From NCBI GenBank assembly GCA_965278945.1, contig OZ257128.1, positions 806,001-870,000 of the forward strand: DNA of 64,000 nt. The letters run 5' to 3'. How positions within the stretch are numbered: position 1 is the stretch's first letter; each line of letters begins with the position of its first letter. The notes beneath the pieces were generated by a model. That model was not told the origin of the DNA and searched no databases. It saw nothing but the letters and a program-made list of their open reading frames with translations. Shown in pieces: positions 38,732 through 47,366 of the stretch. Source of the DNA: UBA10649 sp965278945 (GTDB lineage: Bacteria; Actinomycetota; Actinomycetes; S36-B12). Made by a program: the position numbers and the translations under genes.

Positions 38732-40881
38732 GACAGATCCGGCGGCTGCTCCACAGGCTCGGTCGCGGTCGCCGCCTTGACCTCAGCGATGCGCTTGGCG
38801 ATTCGCTTCTTCCGGCGATGGGCGAACCACCAGCGAATGAGGATGAGTACGACGACGACGGCAATGAGCATGAGCCACCACGGAGGCAGCTTGCGTCCTT
38901 CGGTCAGTGGCGTCTGCTGCGGGATGACCGAGCCCGAGTTGAGATAGAGCAACTCTGCGTTCGGCTGAGCGACGACGAGGTTGTCGAGCAGTCCGAACCA
39001 GCCGAACTCGCTGTTCTCGATCTCGGTCGCGATCTCCTGCATGAGTGGCGTCGACTCAGCAACCGGGTTCGTGCTGCCGAGCATCAGCAGGTTGCGGCCG
39101 TCGGTCGTGAACGCCTCGAGCGCGGCGAACGGGCCGTCGACGCTCACCTCGAAATCGGTCGACTCGGCGTTGAGCGTGCGCATCAACTCGAAGCGCAGCG
39201 GTGCCTCGAGCGCATTCGCGTCCTCCGGCGTGGCGCCGACGACCATGCCGGGGTACGCACCGGCAAGGAAGGTGTCGAAGTCCTCGGCCGAGATGTCCAG
39301 CTGACTGGCTGCGGCGCGCTGCAGCGAGACGACTAGTGAGCAGGCGGCCTGGACGAGGTCGGCATTGACGCCGCCGGATCCGAAGGCGATCCGCAGGTCC
39401 GAGGAGAATGCCTGCGGGAAGCGGGTGAAGCCACTCGCCAGCGTCTGGCCGGCCGAGGCCGCGATAGTGCTCGCCGAGCCGTCGACGTCGAGCTGCATCG
39501 GCTGCTGGCTGAGCGGCTGCACGTCGGTGCTGCACTGGCCGGCCGGCGCACTGGAGTCGACGCGGATCGTCAGGGTGTTATCGCGCCGGACGAGCGAGCC
39601 GTCGACGGTCACGTCGGCCGCGTACTGATCGTCGTCGGTCAGGGCGAGGGACTGGACGAGCTGGTCGTTCCACAGCAGGGAGGCGATCGCTGATCCGCCC
39701 TCGGGAACCGGTGTGTGCGCACCCTCCACGTGGATCGTGTACGAGTCGATGGGACCACCGAAGCGGTCCTGCGTCACGGGGATCGAGTAGTTCAGTCGGC
39801 CAAGGCCCGACAGGGTGGGCTTCTCAGCGCCGAGCTGGGTGAAGGTGAGCGTCTGCGCGAGCTGCGCGGACCGCTGCTCGGAGAGCTCGGTGGCATCGGC
39901 CACCGCGGCCAGTCCGAGTCCGGCGGAGGCGAGCGCGGCGCCCGCGTCGGCGAGCTCGGCCGTGGGGCCGGACAAAGTCAGTGTCGGCACGCCCGGATTG
40001 GTCACCGAGACGCTGACGACCGCGGCATCGGTGGGCAGCAGTCGCACGATGCGGTTAGGCCCGTCGGAATCGACCAGGTTCGACGGATCGGCCGCGAACT
40101 CGCTTTCGGTCAGCGGAATGACGGGAACGGAGGAGCCGTAACGAGTGGCGAGTGCCCCTGCTGTCGCGAGCGTGGCCTCGGCGACCTCGATGTCGGTCGA
40201 GTCGGGCGACACCAAGGAGACCTTCTGGACGGGCGGCGAGAAGAACCCGGCAACGGTGGTAGGCGGCGTCTCGCGACCGAGGAAACCGACCTCGATATCG
40301 CGGATGGTTTCCGTGGTCGTGGAGTCTCCGACGCATTCCCCGGGCGGAGGAATGAGGGTGTTACGCACCTCGATCGTCAGGTTGTTGTCGACGACGGCAT
40401 TCGCGGGAACAGTCAGCGCCCAGTCGCCGCCCTTAGCCGCATCAAGTTCGACGAAGTTCGGACCAATGCGAATGCGGACGGTTCCGTTGTTGTCAGCAAT
40501 TGACTCCAAGGTGCCCCGGACCCTGATCGGCTCGAGTCCGACGGGCATGGGCAGGCTCGCTGTCGCCAGGCCGGTGCCGCCCACCGCTGTGGCGGTTGTG
40601 TTGTAGGCAATCCAACGGTCGATCCCGACGGCGAGCTCGTCTTCGGACGGGGGAGTCGGGGATTCGGAGACGACTACCTCTTCTACTGCGGCGAGATCAT
40701 CGGCGCTCGTGCCGTCCTGCGGCGAGTCGGTCGCGCTCGGCGACGCTGACGCGGACGGGCTCGGGGACGGGCTCGGAGAGGTGGCCGCGTACGCGGAGCC
40801 CGCGGACAGCACGACCATGACGAGCGCCATCGAGCCCATGAGCACAGGGCGCATCGGGGTGTGTCGAGAACCCGCGGGCAT
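38728..40881 (-). CDS. BcsB-like exported polysaccharide synthase accessory protein
   Basis: 717 residues: Sec signal (VLMGSMALVMVVLSAGSAYA), an acidic Ser/Pro linker (SPSPSPSPSASASPS), a long beta-rich extracytoplasmic region with two BcsB-like carbohydrate-binding/flavodoxin-like repeats (about 120-640), one C-terminal membrane helix (LMLIAVVVVLILIRWWF) and a basic cytosolic tail. In cellulose synthase BcsB packs against the BcsA channel with such a C-terminal helix. It is first in the coupled operon with the two glycosyltransferases. Start ATG 40881 with GGAGG five bases upstream. Confidence 0.78.
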   Translation of the reverse strand: MPAGSRHTPMRPVLMGSMALVMVVLSAGSAYAATSPSPSPSPSASASPSATDSPQDGTSADDLAAVEEVVVSESPTPPSEDELAVGIDRWIAYNTTATAVGGTGLATASLPMPVGLEPIRVRGTLESIADNNGTVRIRIGPNFVELDAAKGGDWALTVPANAVVDNNLTIEVRNTLIPPPGECVGDSTTTETIRDIEVGFLGRETPPTTVAGFFSPPVQKVSLVSPDSTDIEVAEATLATAGALATRYGSSVPVIPLTESEFAADPSNLVDSDGPNRIVRLLPTDAAVVSVSVTNPGVPTLTLSGPTAELADAGAALASAGLGLAAVADATELSEQRSAQLAQTLTFTQLGAEKPTLSGLGRLNYSIPVTQDRFGGPIDSYTIHVEGAHTPVPEGGSAIASLLWNDQLVQSLALTDDDQYAADVTVDGSLVRRDNTLTIRVDSSAPAGQCSTDVQPLSQQPMQLDVDGSASTIAASAGQTLASGFTRFPQAFSSDLRIAFGSGGVNADLVQAACSLVVSLQRAAASQLDISAEDFDTFLAGAYPGMVVGATPEDANALEAPLRFELMRTLNAESTDFEVSVDGPFAALEAFTTDGRNLLMLGSTNPVAESTPLMQEIATEIENSEFGWFGLLDNLVVAQPNAELLYLNSGSVIPQQTPLTEGRKLPPWWLMLIAVVVVLILIRWWFAHRRKKRIAKRIAEVKAATATEPVEQPPDLS

Positions 40882-41111
40882 GTGGACCTCCGCTAAACGT
40901 GGGGCGAGGTCCCGAACTCGCGTCCGACGGACGCAGGGCCTTGCTCCGCAACAGTGTGGCACGACGTGATCGGAAGCCGCGGCGAGCGGTTCCGGTGGAG
41001 CGCGCCGCGCGCAGTCGGGTCTCGGTGAGGCCTGCTGGTAGTGGCTTATCCAGGATTATCCACACTGGCGGACTGAAACGCAAATAGTGCAATTCGGACA
41101 GAACGTCGCGA

Positions 41112-41756
41112 TCAGTCCGTGATCGACCAGGCGAATCGGCTGACTTCGAATGGCTCGGCGAGGCCCAGTCGTGACCTCGATCCCCAGTATCGGGCGGTGC
41201 TCGCGACGACGTCGAGGTCGAGGGTGGTCGCGGCTGCCAGTTGGCTCGAATGCTGGCTGAGCATGCTCACCTTGCCATCGAACTGCTTGGTGATGTCGAC
41301 GAAGATGGTCGGGTTGAAGCGCCCGGTGGTCGGTCCCTGGTAGTGCAGGACTCGACCCAGTCGCCGTCCGGCAGCCACCGACGCACGGCCGACGAGCACG
41401 TGGTCTTGGTGCGAGTCCTCGACGCTGTGGCAGTACAGGGTGTCGATTCCGTGCTCGCGGATCGTCGCCTCGATGAAATCGACCGCCGCCGCCGTCATGG
41501 GCACGTTGCCGTCGCGGAACGGGGCGAACACGATGCGAGCACCCATGATCGCCGCCGCGGCCATCGCCTCTGAGCGACGGTCAGCGTGCTCCATGCCGCT
41601 CGGACGCGTGCCCAGTTCGCCACCGGTCATCACGAGCATCGTCACATCGTCGCCTGCCTCGACGTGACTGATGAGGGTCCCGCCGCAGCCGATCTCGATG
41701 TCGTCGGGATGCGCGCCAACGGCCAGCACGCGACGTGGTTGATGGCCCGCAGGCAC
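41112..41756 (-). CDS. PIG-L family N-deacetylase
   Basis: A 214-residue LmbE/PIG-L deacetylase with the zinc motif GAHPDDIEIGCGGT and the downstream HxxH-type HSVEDSHQDH. Family members deacetylate GlcNAc-containing small molecules (mycothiol or bacillithiol precursors, glycopeptides) or other N-acyl sugars. It lacks the extra length of MshB, so I do not assign mycothiol synthesis. Start GTG 41756. It is divergent from the NIF3 gene and 230 bp from the polysaccharide operon. Confidence 0.85.
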   Translation of the reverse strand: MPAGHQPRRVLAVGAHPDDIEIGCGGTLISHVEAGDDVTMLVMTGGELGTRPSGMEHADRRSEAMAAAAIMGARIVFAPFRDGNVPMTAAAVDFIEATIREHGIDTLYCHSVEDSHQDHVLVGRASVAAGRRLGRVLHYQGPTTGRFNPTIFVDITKQFDGKVSMLSQHSSQLAAATTLDLDVVASTARYWGSRSRLGLAEPFEVSRFAWSITD

Positions 41757-41808
41757 GGCGTCCCCCTCGTCACTCGCACAGCGCTGATCCGAGGGTAGCC
41801 TGCATCAC

Positions 41809-42639
41809 GTGGCAAGCACGAACACCCTGACCGACGTCGTGGCGGCTCTTGATGCCCGGTATCCGCCAGCGCTCGCCGCGGACTGGGATTCTGTCGGGCT
41901 GGTGTGCGGTGATCCCGCCGCCCCTGTTCGGACCGTGCTCTTCGCTGTCGACCCGGTCATGGCCGTCGTCGACGAGGCCATCCGCATCGGCGCGGATCTC
42001 ATTGTCACGCACCATCCGCTCTTCCTGCATGGAGTGCACTCGGTGTCGCCACTGACTCACGGCGGGCTGGTCGTGCACACACTGATATCGCAGGACATTG
42101 GCCTGTTTGCCGCGCACACGAATGCCGACTCTGCGCGGCAGGGTGTCTCCGACGCGCTCGCAGAAGCGCTGGGGGTGACGAGTACGCGGCCCCTGATTCC
42201 TGACGCTGCAGACCCTGGTCTGGGTATTGGGCGCGTGGGACGGCTCGATCCGCCGGTGAGCCTCCAGGACTTTGCAGCGTGCGTTGCGCGCTCGCTGCCG
42301 GCGGTGCCGCAGGGCATTCGTGTCTCGGGTGACCCCTCGGGCGTGGTCCGCACGGTCGCGATCTGCGGGGGCGCTGGGGACTCGTACCTGGCCGAGGCCG
42401 CCGCGGTGGCCGATGCGTACGTCACGTCGGACCTTCGCCATCACCGTGCGCTCGACCACCGCCTCGGTGGCGGCTGTGCGCTCATCGATGTCGCGCATTG
42501 GGCAGGTGAATGGCCGTGGCTGCACGTGGCTGCAGCCCAACTGGCCGCGGACCTAGCTGCCAGCGGCACTACGGTTGAGGTCCATGTATCCGCGATCCCC
42601 ACGGATCCGTGGACCGCGCACCTAGGGAGCACCCGCTGA
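41809..42639 (+). CDS. NIF3-like dinuclear metal centre protein (DUF34)
   Basis: A 276-residue NIF3/YbgI protein. Metal-site residues are visible in IVTHHPLFLHG, AHTNADSA and the C-terminal IDVAHWAGEWP. Proposed roles include GTP cyclohydrolase-like or metal-chaperone activity; none is certain. Start GTG 41809 follows TAGCCT (41796-41801) by 7 nt without a Shine-Dalgarno sequence, so translation is probably leaderless. It is first in a run of three genes, followed by the zinc-ribbon and RNase H genes. Confidence 0.9.
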   Translation: MASTNTLTDVVAALDARYPPALAADWDSVGLVCGDPAAPVRTVLFAVDPVMAVVDEAIRIGADLIVTHHPLFLHGVHSVSPLTHGGLVVHTLISQDIGLFAAHTNADSARQGVSDALAEALGVTSTRPLIPDAADPGLGIGRVGRLDPPVSLQDFAACVARSLPAVPQGIRVSGDPSGVVRTVAICGGAGDSYLAEAAAVADAYVTSDLRHHRALDHRLGGGCALIDVAHWAGEWPWLHVAAAQLAADLAASGTTVEVHVSAIPTDPWTAHLGSTR

Positions 42640-43379
42640 AAGCTGACGCCGACATCCAGTTGCGACTGCTCGACGTGCAGGGTCGCGATACCAAGCTCGC
42701 CCAGCTCGTTCACCGAGCGCACACCCTGCCCGATGCCGCGACCTTGGCTGACGTGGAGGTCCGGCTGGCGAGGCTTCGCGACGAGGTCGTCGCGGCCGAG
42801 ACCATCGTCGCCGATCTGACCTTCGAGCAGCGCAAGGCGGATGGAGACGTGGAGCAGGTGCGCGAGCGCGCGCGGCGAGATCGCGAGCTGCTGGACTCTG
42901 GCAGCATCGGCGATCCCAAGCAGCTCCAGTCCCTGCAGCACGAGCTCACCTCGCTGGCCCGCCGGCAAGGAGAGCTCGAGGACGTCGAACTGGAGATCAT
43001 GGAGCGAGTCGAGGGCGCGACGGCAGCGGTGATCGTCCTGACCGCCGACCGGGATGCGCTGGCGGCCGAGCACGCGTCACTGACCGAGGCGGTTGCCGAG
43101 CAGCTGGCCGTCATTGCTGACGAGGAGGGCCGCGTTGCCACCGAACGCGCCGAGCTCGCTGCTGGGATTCCCGCCGACCTGCTCGCCCTCTACGACAAGA
43201 TCCGCGCGGATCAGGGCGGCATCGGGGCGGCCCGGCTGTATCGCGGTCGTTGCGACGGCTGCCACATGGACATCCCGCCGAACGAGATCGAGGCGCTCCG
43301 CGCTGCCGCGCCCGATGAGGTCCTGCGCTGCGAGGAGTGCCGTCGCATACTCGTCCGGACGGCCGAGTCGGGGCTGTAG
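42636..43379 (+). CDS. Coiled-coil protein with C4 zinc ribbon (zf-RING_7)
   Basis: 247 residues: a long coiled coil (about 25-170, heptads such as LADVEVRLARLRDEVVAAE) and a C-terminal four-cysteine ribbon (CDGCHMDIP ... CEECRRIL). Actinobacterial homologues follow NIF3 and precede the RNase H fusion, as here; function unknown, perhaps nucleic-acid binding. I favour a CTG start at 42636: AGGGAG (42624-42629) lies six bases before it, it overlaps the NIF3 stop, and homologues begin at this residue. GTG 42609 is the nearest conventional start but has no ribosome site. Confidence 0.85.
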   Translation: MKADADIQLRLLDVQGRDTKLAQLVHRAHTLPDAATLADVEVRLARLRDEVVAAETIVADLTFEQRKADGDVEQVRERARRDRELLDSGSIGDPKQLQSLQHELTSLARRQGELEDVELEIMERVEGATAAVIVLTADRDALAAEHASLTEAVAEQLAVIADEEGRVATERAELAAGIPADLLALYDKIRADQGGIGAARLYRGRCDGCHMDIPPNEIEALRAAAPDEVLRCEECRRILVRTAESGL

Positions 43380-43381
43380 GC

Positions 43382-44572
43382 GTGGCTCGCAAGCTCATCG
43401 TCGAAGCCGACGGTGGCTCCCGTGGAAACCCCGGCCCCGCGGCCTACGGCGCAGTCGTACGCGATGCCGAGAGCGGTCAGCTTCTTGCCGAGCTCGCCGA
43501 GTATCTGGACGTCGTCACCAACAATGTTGCCGAGTACCGCGGCGCGATCGCTGGGCTGCGTCGAGCTCACGAGATCGATCCCGACGCGAGCGTCGACGTG
43601 CGGTTGGACTCCAAGCTCATCGTCGAGCAGATGAGCGGCCGGTGGCAGGTGAAGCACCCGAACATGCGCGAGCTGGCACGTGAGGCGATGTCGATCTTCA
43701 CGCCCGGCCGCGTCACGTACACGTGGGTCCCGCGGGAGAAGAACAAGCATGCGGACGCGCTGGTGAACGAGATGATCGACTCAGCCCTGGGACGCGGACT
43801 GCGCGAGATCCGCCGGCTCGAAGCCGACTGGGTCGAGGAGTCGATCGCCGATGACGTCGTCGGCGCCATCGACGTCGAGAAGGAGAGCCTGAAGCCTCCG
43901 ACCGTCATGATCGGCTGGGCCGACCTGGGCATGCCGACAGTCACCGTGCTCGCGCGTCACGGCGCAACGGAGTGGAGCCTGGAGAAGAGGTTCAGCGGAC
44001 GCGGCGGCAAGGACATGCCCCTTGCTCCCGTCGGTCGCGCCCAGGCGCAGGCGCTCGCGTCAGAGGTCGCGCGGCGTTCGGAAGTCACGCGAGTCATCGC
44101 GTCTCCGCTGCTACGCACTCGACAAACAGCAGCGATCGTCGCCGAGGCAACGGGCCTGGATGTCGAGATCGACGAGGGGTTTGCGGAGTGCGGGTTCGGC
44201 GAGTGGGACGGCTTCACGTTCGCCGAGGTAAAGGCTCGCTGGCCGCGAGAACTTGAGAGCTGGCTGGGGTCCCTCGAGGTCGCACCACCCGGAGGCGAGT
44301 CCTTCGCGCAGTGCCAGGAACGTGTCGCGGCCGCGCGCCAGGGAGTGGTCGAGCGATACGCAGGGGAGCGGGTGCTCATCGTCGCCCACGTGTCACCGAT
44401 CAAGATCCTCGTCGGTCTGGCGATCGATGCACCGCTGAGCAGCGTCTACCGCATGGAACTTCCGCCGTGCTCGCTGACGACGCTGGCGTGGTTCCCCGAT
44501 GGCAATGCGTCAATGTTCAGCTTCGCGGAGGCCGGCCACCTGCACGGCATCGTCGTGCCGGCAGGCACGTAG
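43382..44572 (+). CDS. Bifunctional RNase HI / acid phosphatase (RnhA-CobC fusion)
   Basis: 396 residues. Residues 1-140 are RNase HI with acidic residues in EADGGSRGNPGP, AEYRGA and VRLDSKL plus the C-terminal NKHADALVNE. After a linker, residues 195-396 are a histidine phosphatase (LARHGATEWS, ASPLLRTRQTA, FGEWDG, AHVSPIKILV). The fusion is known from mycobacteria (Rv2228c), where the phosphatase acts on alpha-ribazole phosphate in B12 synthesis. Start GTG 43382, 2 nt after the zinc-ribbon gene. Confidence 0.92.
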   Translation: MARKLIVEADGGSRGNPGPAAYGAVVRDAESGQLLAELAEYLDVVTNNVAEYRGAIAGLRRAHEIDPDASVDVRLDSKLIVEQMSGRWQVKHPNMRELAREAMSIFTPGRVTYTWVPREKNKHADALVNEMIDSALGRGLREIRRLEADWVEESIADDVVGAIDVEKESLKPPTVMIGWADLGMPTVTVLARHGATEWSLEKRFSGRGGKDMPLAPVGRAQAQALASEVARRSEVTRVIASPLLRTRQTAAIVAEATGLDVEIDEGFAECGFGEWDGFTFAEVKARWPRELESWLGSLEVAPPGGESFAQCQERVAAARQGVVERYAGERVLIVAHVSPIKILVGLAIDAPLSSVYRMELPPCSLTTLAWFPDGNASMFSFAEAGHLHGIVVPAGT

Positions 44573-45346
44573 TCACAACTCCGTGACGATGACGTCGATC
44601 TGACGCGGCCCTGACGTGCGCGGGACCTCCTGGGCTGCGAAGCCCCAGTCGTGCAGACCGTCGAGTAGATCCGACGCATTGCGAATCGTCGAGTCGGACT
44701 CGAGTGCCGCCCGCAGGATGCGGCCCTTAGTGGCCTTGTTCATGTGGGAGACGATGCTGCGTACGCCGTCTCGTTCCTGGAGCACGCGCACGATGATCGC
44801 CCGCGACCGTGCGGCCTCGGGAATCGGGCCAAGGGCGGCGTACGTGCTTGAACGCAGATCGATGATGGCCCCTGTGCTTGCCTCGATCTCTGCGGCGACC
44901 GGTCCTCGCCACACGCCGGCGAGTGTGCCGATGTCCGGCAGGGAGACCGCGCCGCTCAGGCGGTAGCCGGGGATGCGGTCCGTCACCCGGACCAGGCCCC
45001 ACAGTCCTGTGGAGATGGCGATCCGTGCCCGGGCGCGCCGCTGGGCCGCCGCGGTGAGCGACGGGTAGTCCAGTGCGTCGAACAGCACTCCTGAGTAGAC
45101 CCGAATGGCCGGCGCGCACGGGGCCGTACGCAAGGCCGTATTGCCCTTGATCTCGTCGACCTGGGTCGGGCCCAGGCCCAGGATCCGCGCCGCGTCAACG
45201 GGCGAACGCGAGCACAGGGTGCCCAAGGCGGTGAGCACGCGATCGCGGAAGGGCGTCAGGTCAGGGAAGGACAGCGAGCTCAAATCCAGTGCTCGACCGC
45301 GACGGGGACGGGACTTGCCCTCGCTCGGGGGCAGCAAGATGAGCAC
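44573..45346 (-). CDS. yaaA: YaaA/DUF328 peroxide-stress protein
   Basis: A 257-residue YaaA-family protein (LILLPPSEGKS at the start, the AIRVYSGVLFDALDY segment, then SHMNKATKGRILR near the C-terminus). In E. coli YaaA lowers intracellular free iron and limits Fenton damage under peroxide stress. Its stop codon is immediately adjacent to the convergent RNase H gene (44572/44573), so no terminator fits between them. Confidence 0.9.
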   Translation of the reverse strand: MLILLPPSEGKSRPRRGRALDLSSLSFPDLTPFRDRVLTALGTLCSRSPVDAARILGLGPTQVDEIKGNTALRTAPCAPAIRVYSGVLFDALDYPSLTAAAQRRARARIAISTGLWGLVRVTDRIPGYRLSGAVSLPDIGTLAGVWRGPVAAEIEASTGAIIDLRSSTYAALGPIPEAARSRAIIVRVLQERDGVRSIVSHMNKATKGRILRAALESDSTIRNASDLLDGLHDWGFAAQEVPRTSGPRQIDVIVTEL

Positions 45347-45448
45347 GGTGGGCAGGGTAGCGATACCGCTCGCGGTAGCCTGTCATCAGGGAAGTACGGG
45401 GCTTATCCTGTTTTAGCCACCGCATGACTACCGGCGCGAGGATGACAG

Positions 45449-45631
45449 ATGCCGTTCATGAAGCTCCCGAACGCCGCTGCGTCGATCGCATTCGACTTTC
45501 CCATTGCTGCGGTCGCCGTCATCGCGAGTTTGGTGCTGATCGGGATCGTCGTCATGGGGCTGTTGGACTTCCGGAAGACCCGTGCCAAGCGGCTCGCGGA
45601 CGAGGGCGACGTCGACAGCCCACCGAACTGA
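45449..45631 (+). CDS. Small single-pass membrane protein
   Basis: 60 residues: one hydrophobic helix (FPIAAVAVIASLVLIGIVVMGLL) followed by a basic then acidic cytosolic tail (DFRKTRAKRLADEGDVDSP). It has a GAGG ribosome site about 7 bases before the ATG; ATG 45458 is an alternative start. It ends 16 bp before the RNase P RNA. I do not recognise a family; codon use looks coding. Confidence 0.5.
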   Translation: MPFMKLPNAAASIAFDFPIAAVAVIASLVLIGIVVMGLLDFRKTRAKRLADEGDVDSPPN

Positions 45632-45647
45632 GCCCTACTCTGGACGC

Positions 45648-46040
45648 GGACGAGTCGGCTGGGTGATCGCGGCACGCAAGTGTCGAGGAAAGTCCGGCCT
45701 TCACAGGGCAAGGTGGTGGGTAACGCCCACCCGGGGCGACCCGCGGGACAGTGCCACAGAGAACAGACCGCCGGGAGCAATCCCGGTAAGGGTGAAACGG
45801 TGGTGTAAGAGACCACCAGCGCGCCAGGTGACTGGCGCGGCTTGGTAAACCCCACCCGGAGCAAGGTCAAGAGGGATGAACGGCCTCGGTCGAGCATCCT
45901 GCGCAGGCGAGCGGCCCGCTCTATGCCTGCGGGTAGACCGCACCAGGCCGTTGGCAACAACGGTCGCAGATGGATGATCACCATCTCGTCGGCCTCGCGG
46001 CCGGCGAGATACAGAAGCCGGCTTATAGGCCGACTCGTCC
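45648..46040 (+). ncRNA. rnpB: RNase P RNA, bacterial type A
   Basis: The ends pair (GGACGAGTCGGC at 45648 with GCCGACTCGTCC at 46029-46040). Conserved core blocks are present in order: GAGGAAAGTCCGG (45685-45697), ACAGAGAACAGACCGCC (about 45756), GTAAGGGTGAAACGGTGG (about 45786), and the closing region with GGCTTATAGGCC. It matures tRNA 5' ends. The convergent MarR gene begins its stop codon 2 bp away, so transcription termination of either gene must overlap the other. Confidence 0.95.
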
Positions 46041-46041
46041 C

Positions 46042-46542
46042 CTATACCGAGATCGGCTGCGGTGCCTCGGAAACGCCCGGGCACGAGTACCCGAGGGTCT
46101 GCAGGTGCTCGACGACCTGCTGGCAGGCCGACCCGAGCGCGGCGAACTCCTCCGGGCTGATCTGGTCGACCAGATGGGCTCGCACGCTCGCGACGTGGTC
46201 GGGGGCTGCGGCCACGAGAGTTGTCCAGCCGAGTTGAGTAAGTGTGGCGAAGGATCCGCGCCGGTCGTCGGCGCACGTCTCGCGGGCGACCAGGCCAGCG
46301 CGTTCCATGCGGTCGATCTGGTGCGACAGGCGGCTGCGGGAGGACAGCGTGGCGTCGGCGAGGTCGCTCATGCGCATGCGCCGCTCCGGCAGCTCGGACA
46401 GCCGGACGAGAATCTCGTAGTCCGCCAGCGCCAGACCGTGCTGCTCTTGCAGCTCGCGGTTAAGCCGGTCGTTAAGAAGCAGGGATGTTGCGAGCCAGGC
46501 GCGCCAGCTTCGCTGTTCGTCCTCGGTGAGCCAATTGGTCAT
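46042..46542 (-). CDS. MarR-family transcriptional regulator
   Basis: A 166-residue MarR protein: LALADYEILVRLSELPERRMRMSDLA, then winged helix LSSRSRLSHQIDRMERAGLVAR with wing DDRRGSFATLT. The ATG at 46542 is preceded by TACACT (46549-46554) at 6 nt and no ribosome site, pointing to a leaderless mRNA. An AGTTG-N10-CAACT repeat just upstream is the likely operator. It is divergent from nothing obvious; the gene behind it (ppgK) runs in the same direction. Confidence 0.86.
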   Translation of the reverse strand: MTNWLTEDEQRSWRAWLATSLLLNDRLNRELQEQHGLALADYEILVRLSELPERRMRMSDLADATLSSRSRLSHQIDRMERAGLVARETCADDRRGSFATLTQLGWTTLVAAAPDHVASVRAHLVDQISPEEFAALGSACQQVVEHLQTLGYSCPGVSEAPQPISV

Positions 46543-46562
46543 GAGACCAGTGTAACCCACAT

Positions 46563-46582
46563 AGTTGAAATCCTAACCAACT
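46563..46582. promoter_or_regulatory. Candidate MarR operator
   Basis: AGTTG (46563-46567) and CAACT (46578-46582) form an inverted repeat of 20 bp about 20 bp upstream of the MarR start, immediately before its -10 box. MarR proteins often repress their own gene through such sites. It lies between the ppgK stop codon and the MarR start. Confidence 0.45.
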
Positions 46583-46586
46583 TCGC

Positions 46587-47366
46587 CTACTCGCCCTGAT
46601 CGAGATCCCACACCCGCACTCCGCCGAGGATGCCCGAGGTGTTCGGCACGACCTGGCCCTTGGGACCGATGTCGTCCGGCGACAGGTGCTTGGCATTGCC
46701 GCCGCCGACGTAGATGGTGTCGAAGTAGAGCATGTCGTCGAAGTTCGAGATGGCCTGTCGTACTCGCTTGGCCCAGCGTTCGTTGCCGATCTCCTTGCGC
46801 TGCGCATTGCCCAGCGCGATGTCGACGGTGAGGTCGTGCTTGTACGGGCCGTGCGACAACTCCAGGTGCGGCAGAAGCAGTCCGTCGTTGAACAACGCCG
46901 TGCCGACTCCTGTGCCGAGAGTCATCACGAACTCGACACCCTTGCCGCGCGCGACGGCACAACCTTGCATGTCCGCGTCGTTGACGACCTTCGTCGGCAG
47001 ATGGAAGGCCTGGGCCAAAGCGTGACCGAGATCGAACCCGTGCCAAGCCGCAGCGAGGGTCTCATCGCGCTCGCCGCCGTATGCGGCCCGCGAGAGCGAG
47101 GGCACCTCGATCACGACGCCGTGCCGAACCAGGCCGGGGAATCCGACCGACACTCGCTGAACATCCATCAGCGGCGCGACAAGCTCGGTCACCGACTTCA
47201 CCAGTGTCTCGGGCGTGCAGGGGTAGGGCGTGTCCACGCGAACGCGATCGGTCGTCATCTCGCCTTGGGAGTTGACGATCGAGGCCTTGAACCCGCTGCC
47301 GCCGATGTCGATCGCAAGAGTCAGCACATCGTGCGGCCAGACCGTATCGGTTCGTGCTGCCGTCAT
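46587..47366 (-). CDS. ppgK: Polyphosphate glucokinase
   Basis: A 259-residue ROK-type sugar kinase with the phosphate loop AIDIGGSGFK, VVNDADMQG (catalytic Asp) and TLGTGVGTALF. The length and HGPYKHDLTVDIALG region match actinobacterial PpgK, which phosphorylates glucose with polyphosphate and also ATP. It is coupled to map: the map stop directly abuts its start (47366/47367). Confidence 0.9.
   Translation of the reverse strand: MTAARTDTVWPHDVLTLAIDIGGSGFKASIVNSQGEMTTDRVRVDTPYPCTPETLVKSVTELVAPLMDVQRVSVGFPGLVRHGVVIEVPSLSRAAYGGERDETLAAAWHGFDLGHALAQAFHLPTKVVNDADMQGCAVARGKGVEFVMTLGTGVGTALFNDGLLLPHLELSHGPYKHDLTVDIALGNAQRKEIGNERWAKRVRQAISNFDDMLYFDTIYVGGGNAKHLSPDDIGPKGQVVPNTSGILGGVRVWDLDQGE

Noticed and set aside
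41046..41064. Two DnaA-box-like sequences, TTATCCAGG and TTATCCACA
   Set aside because: Only two copies, no AT-rich unwinding region and no dnaA, dnaN or gyrase genes nearby; not enough for a replication origin.
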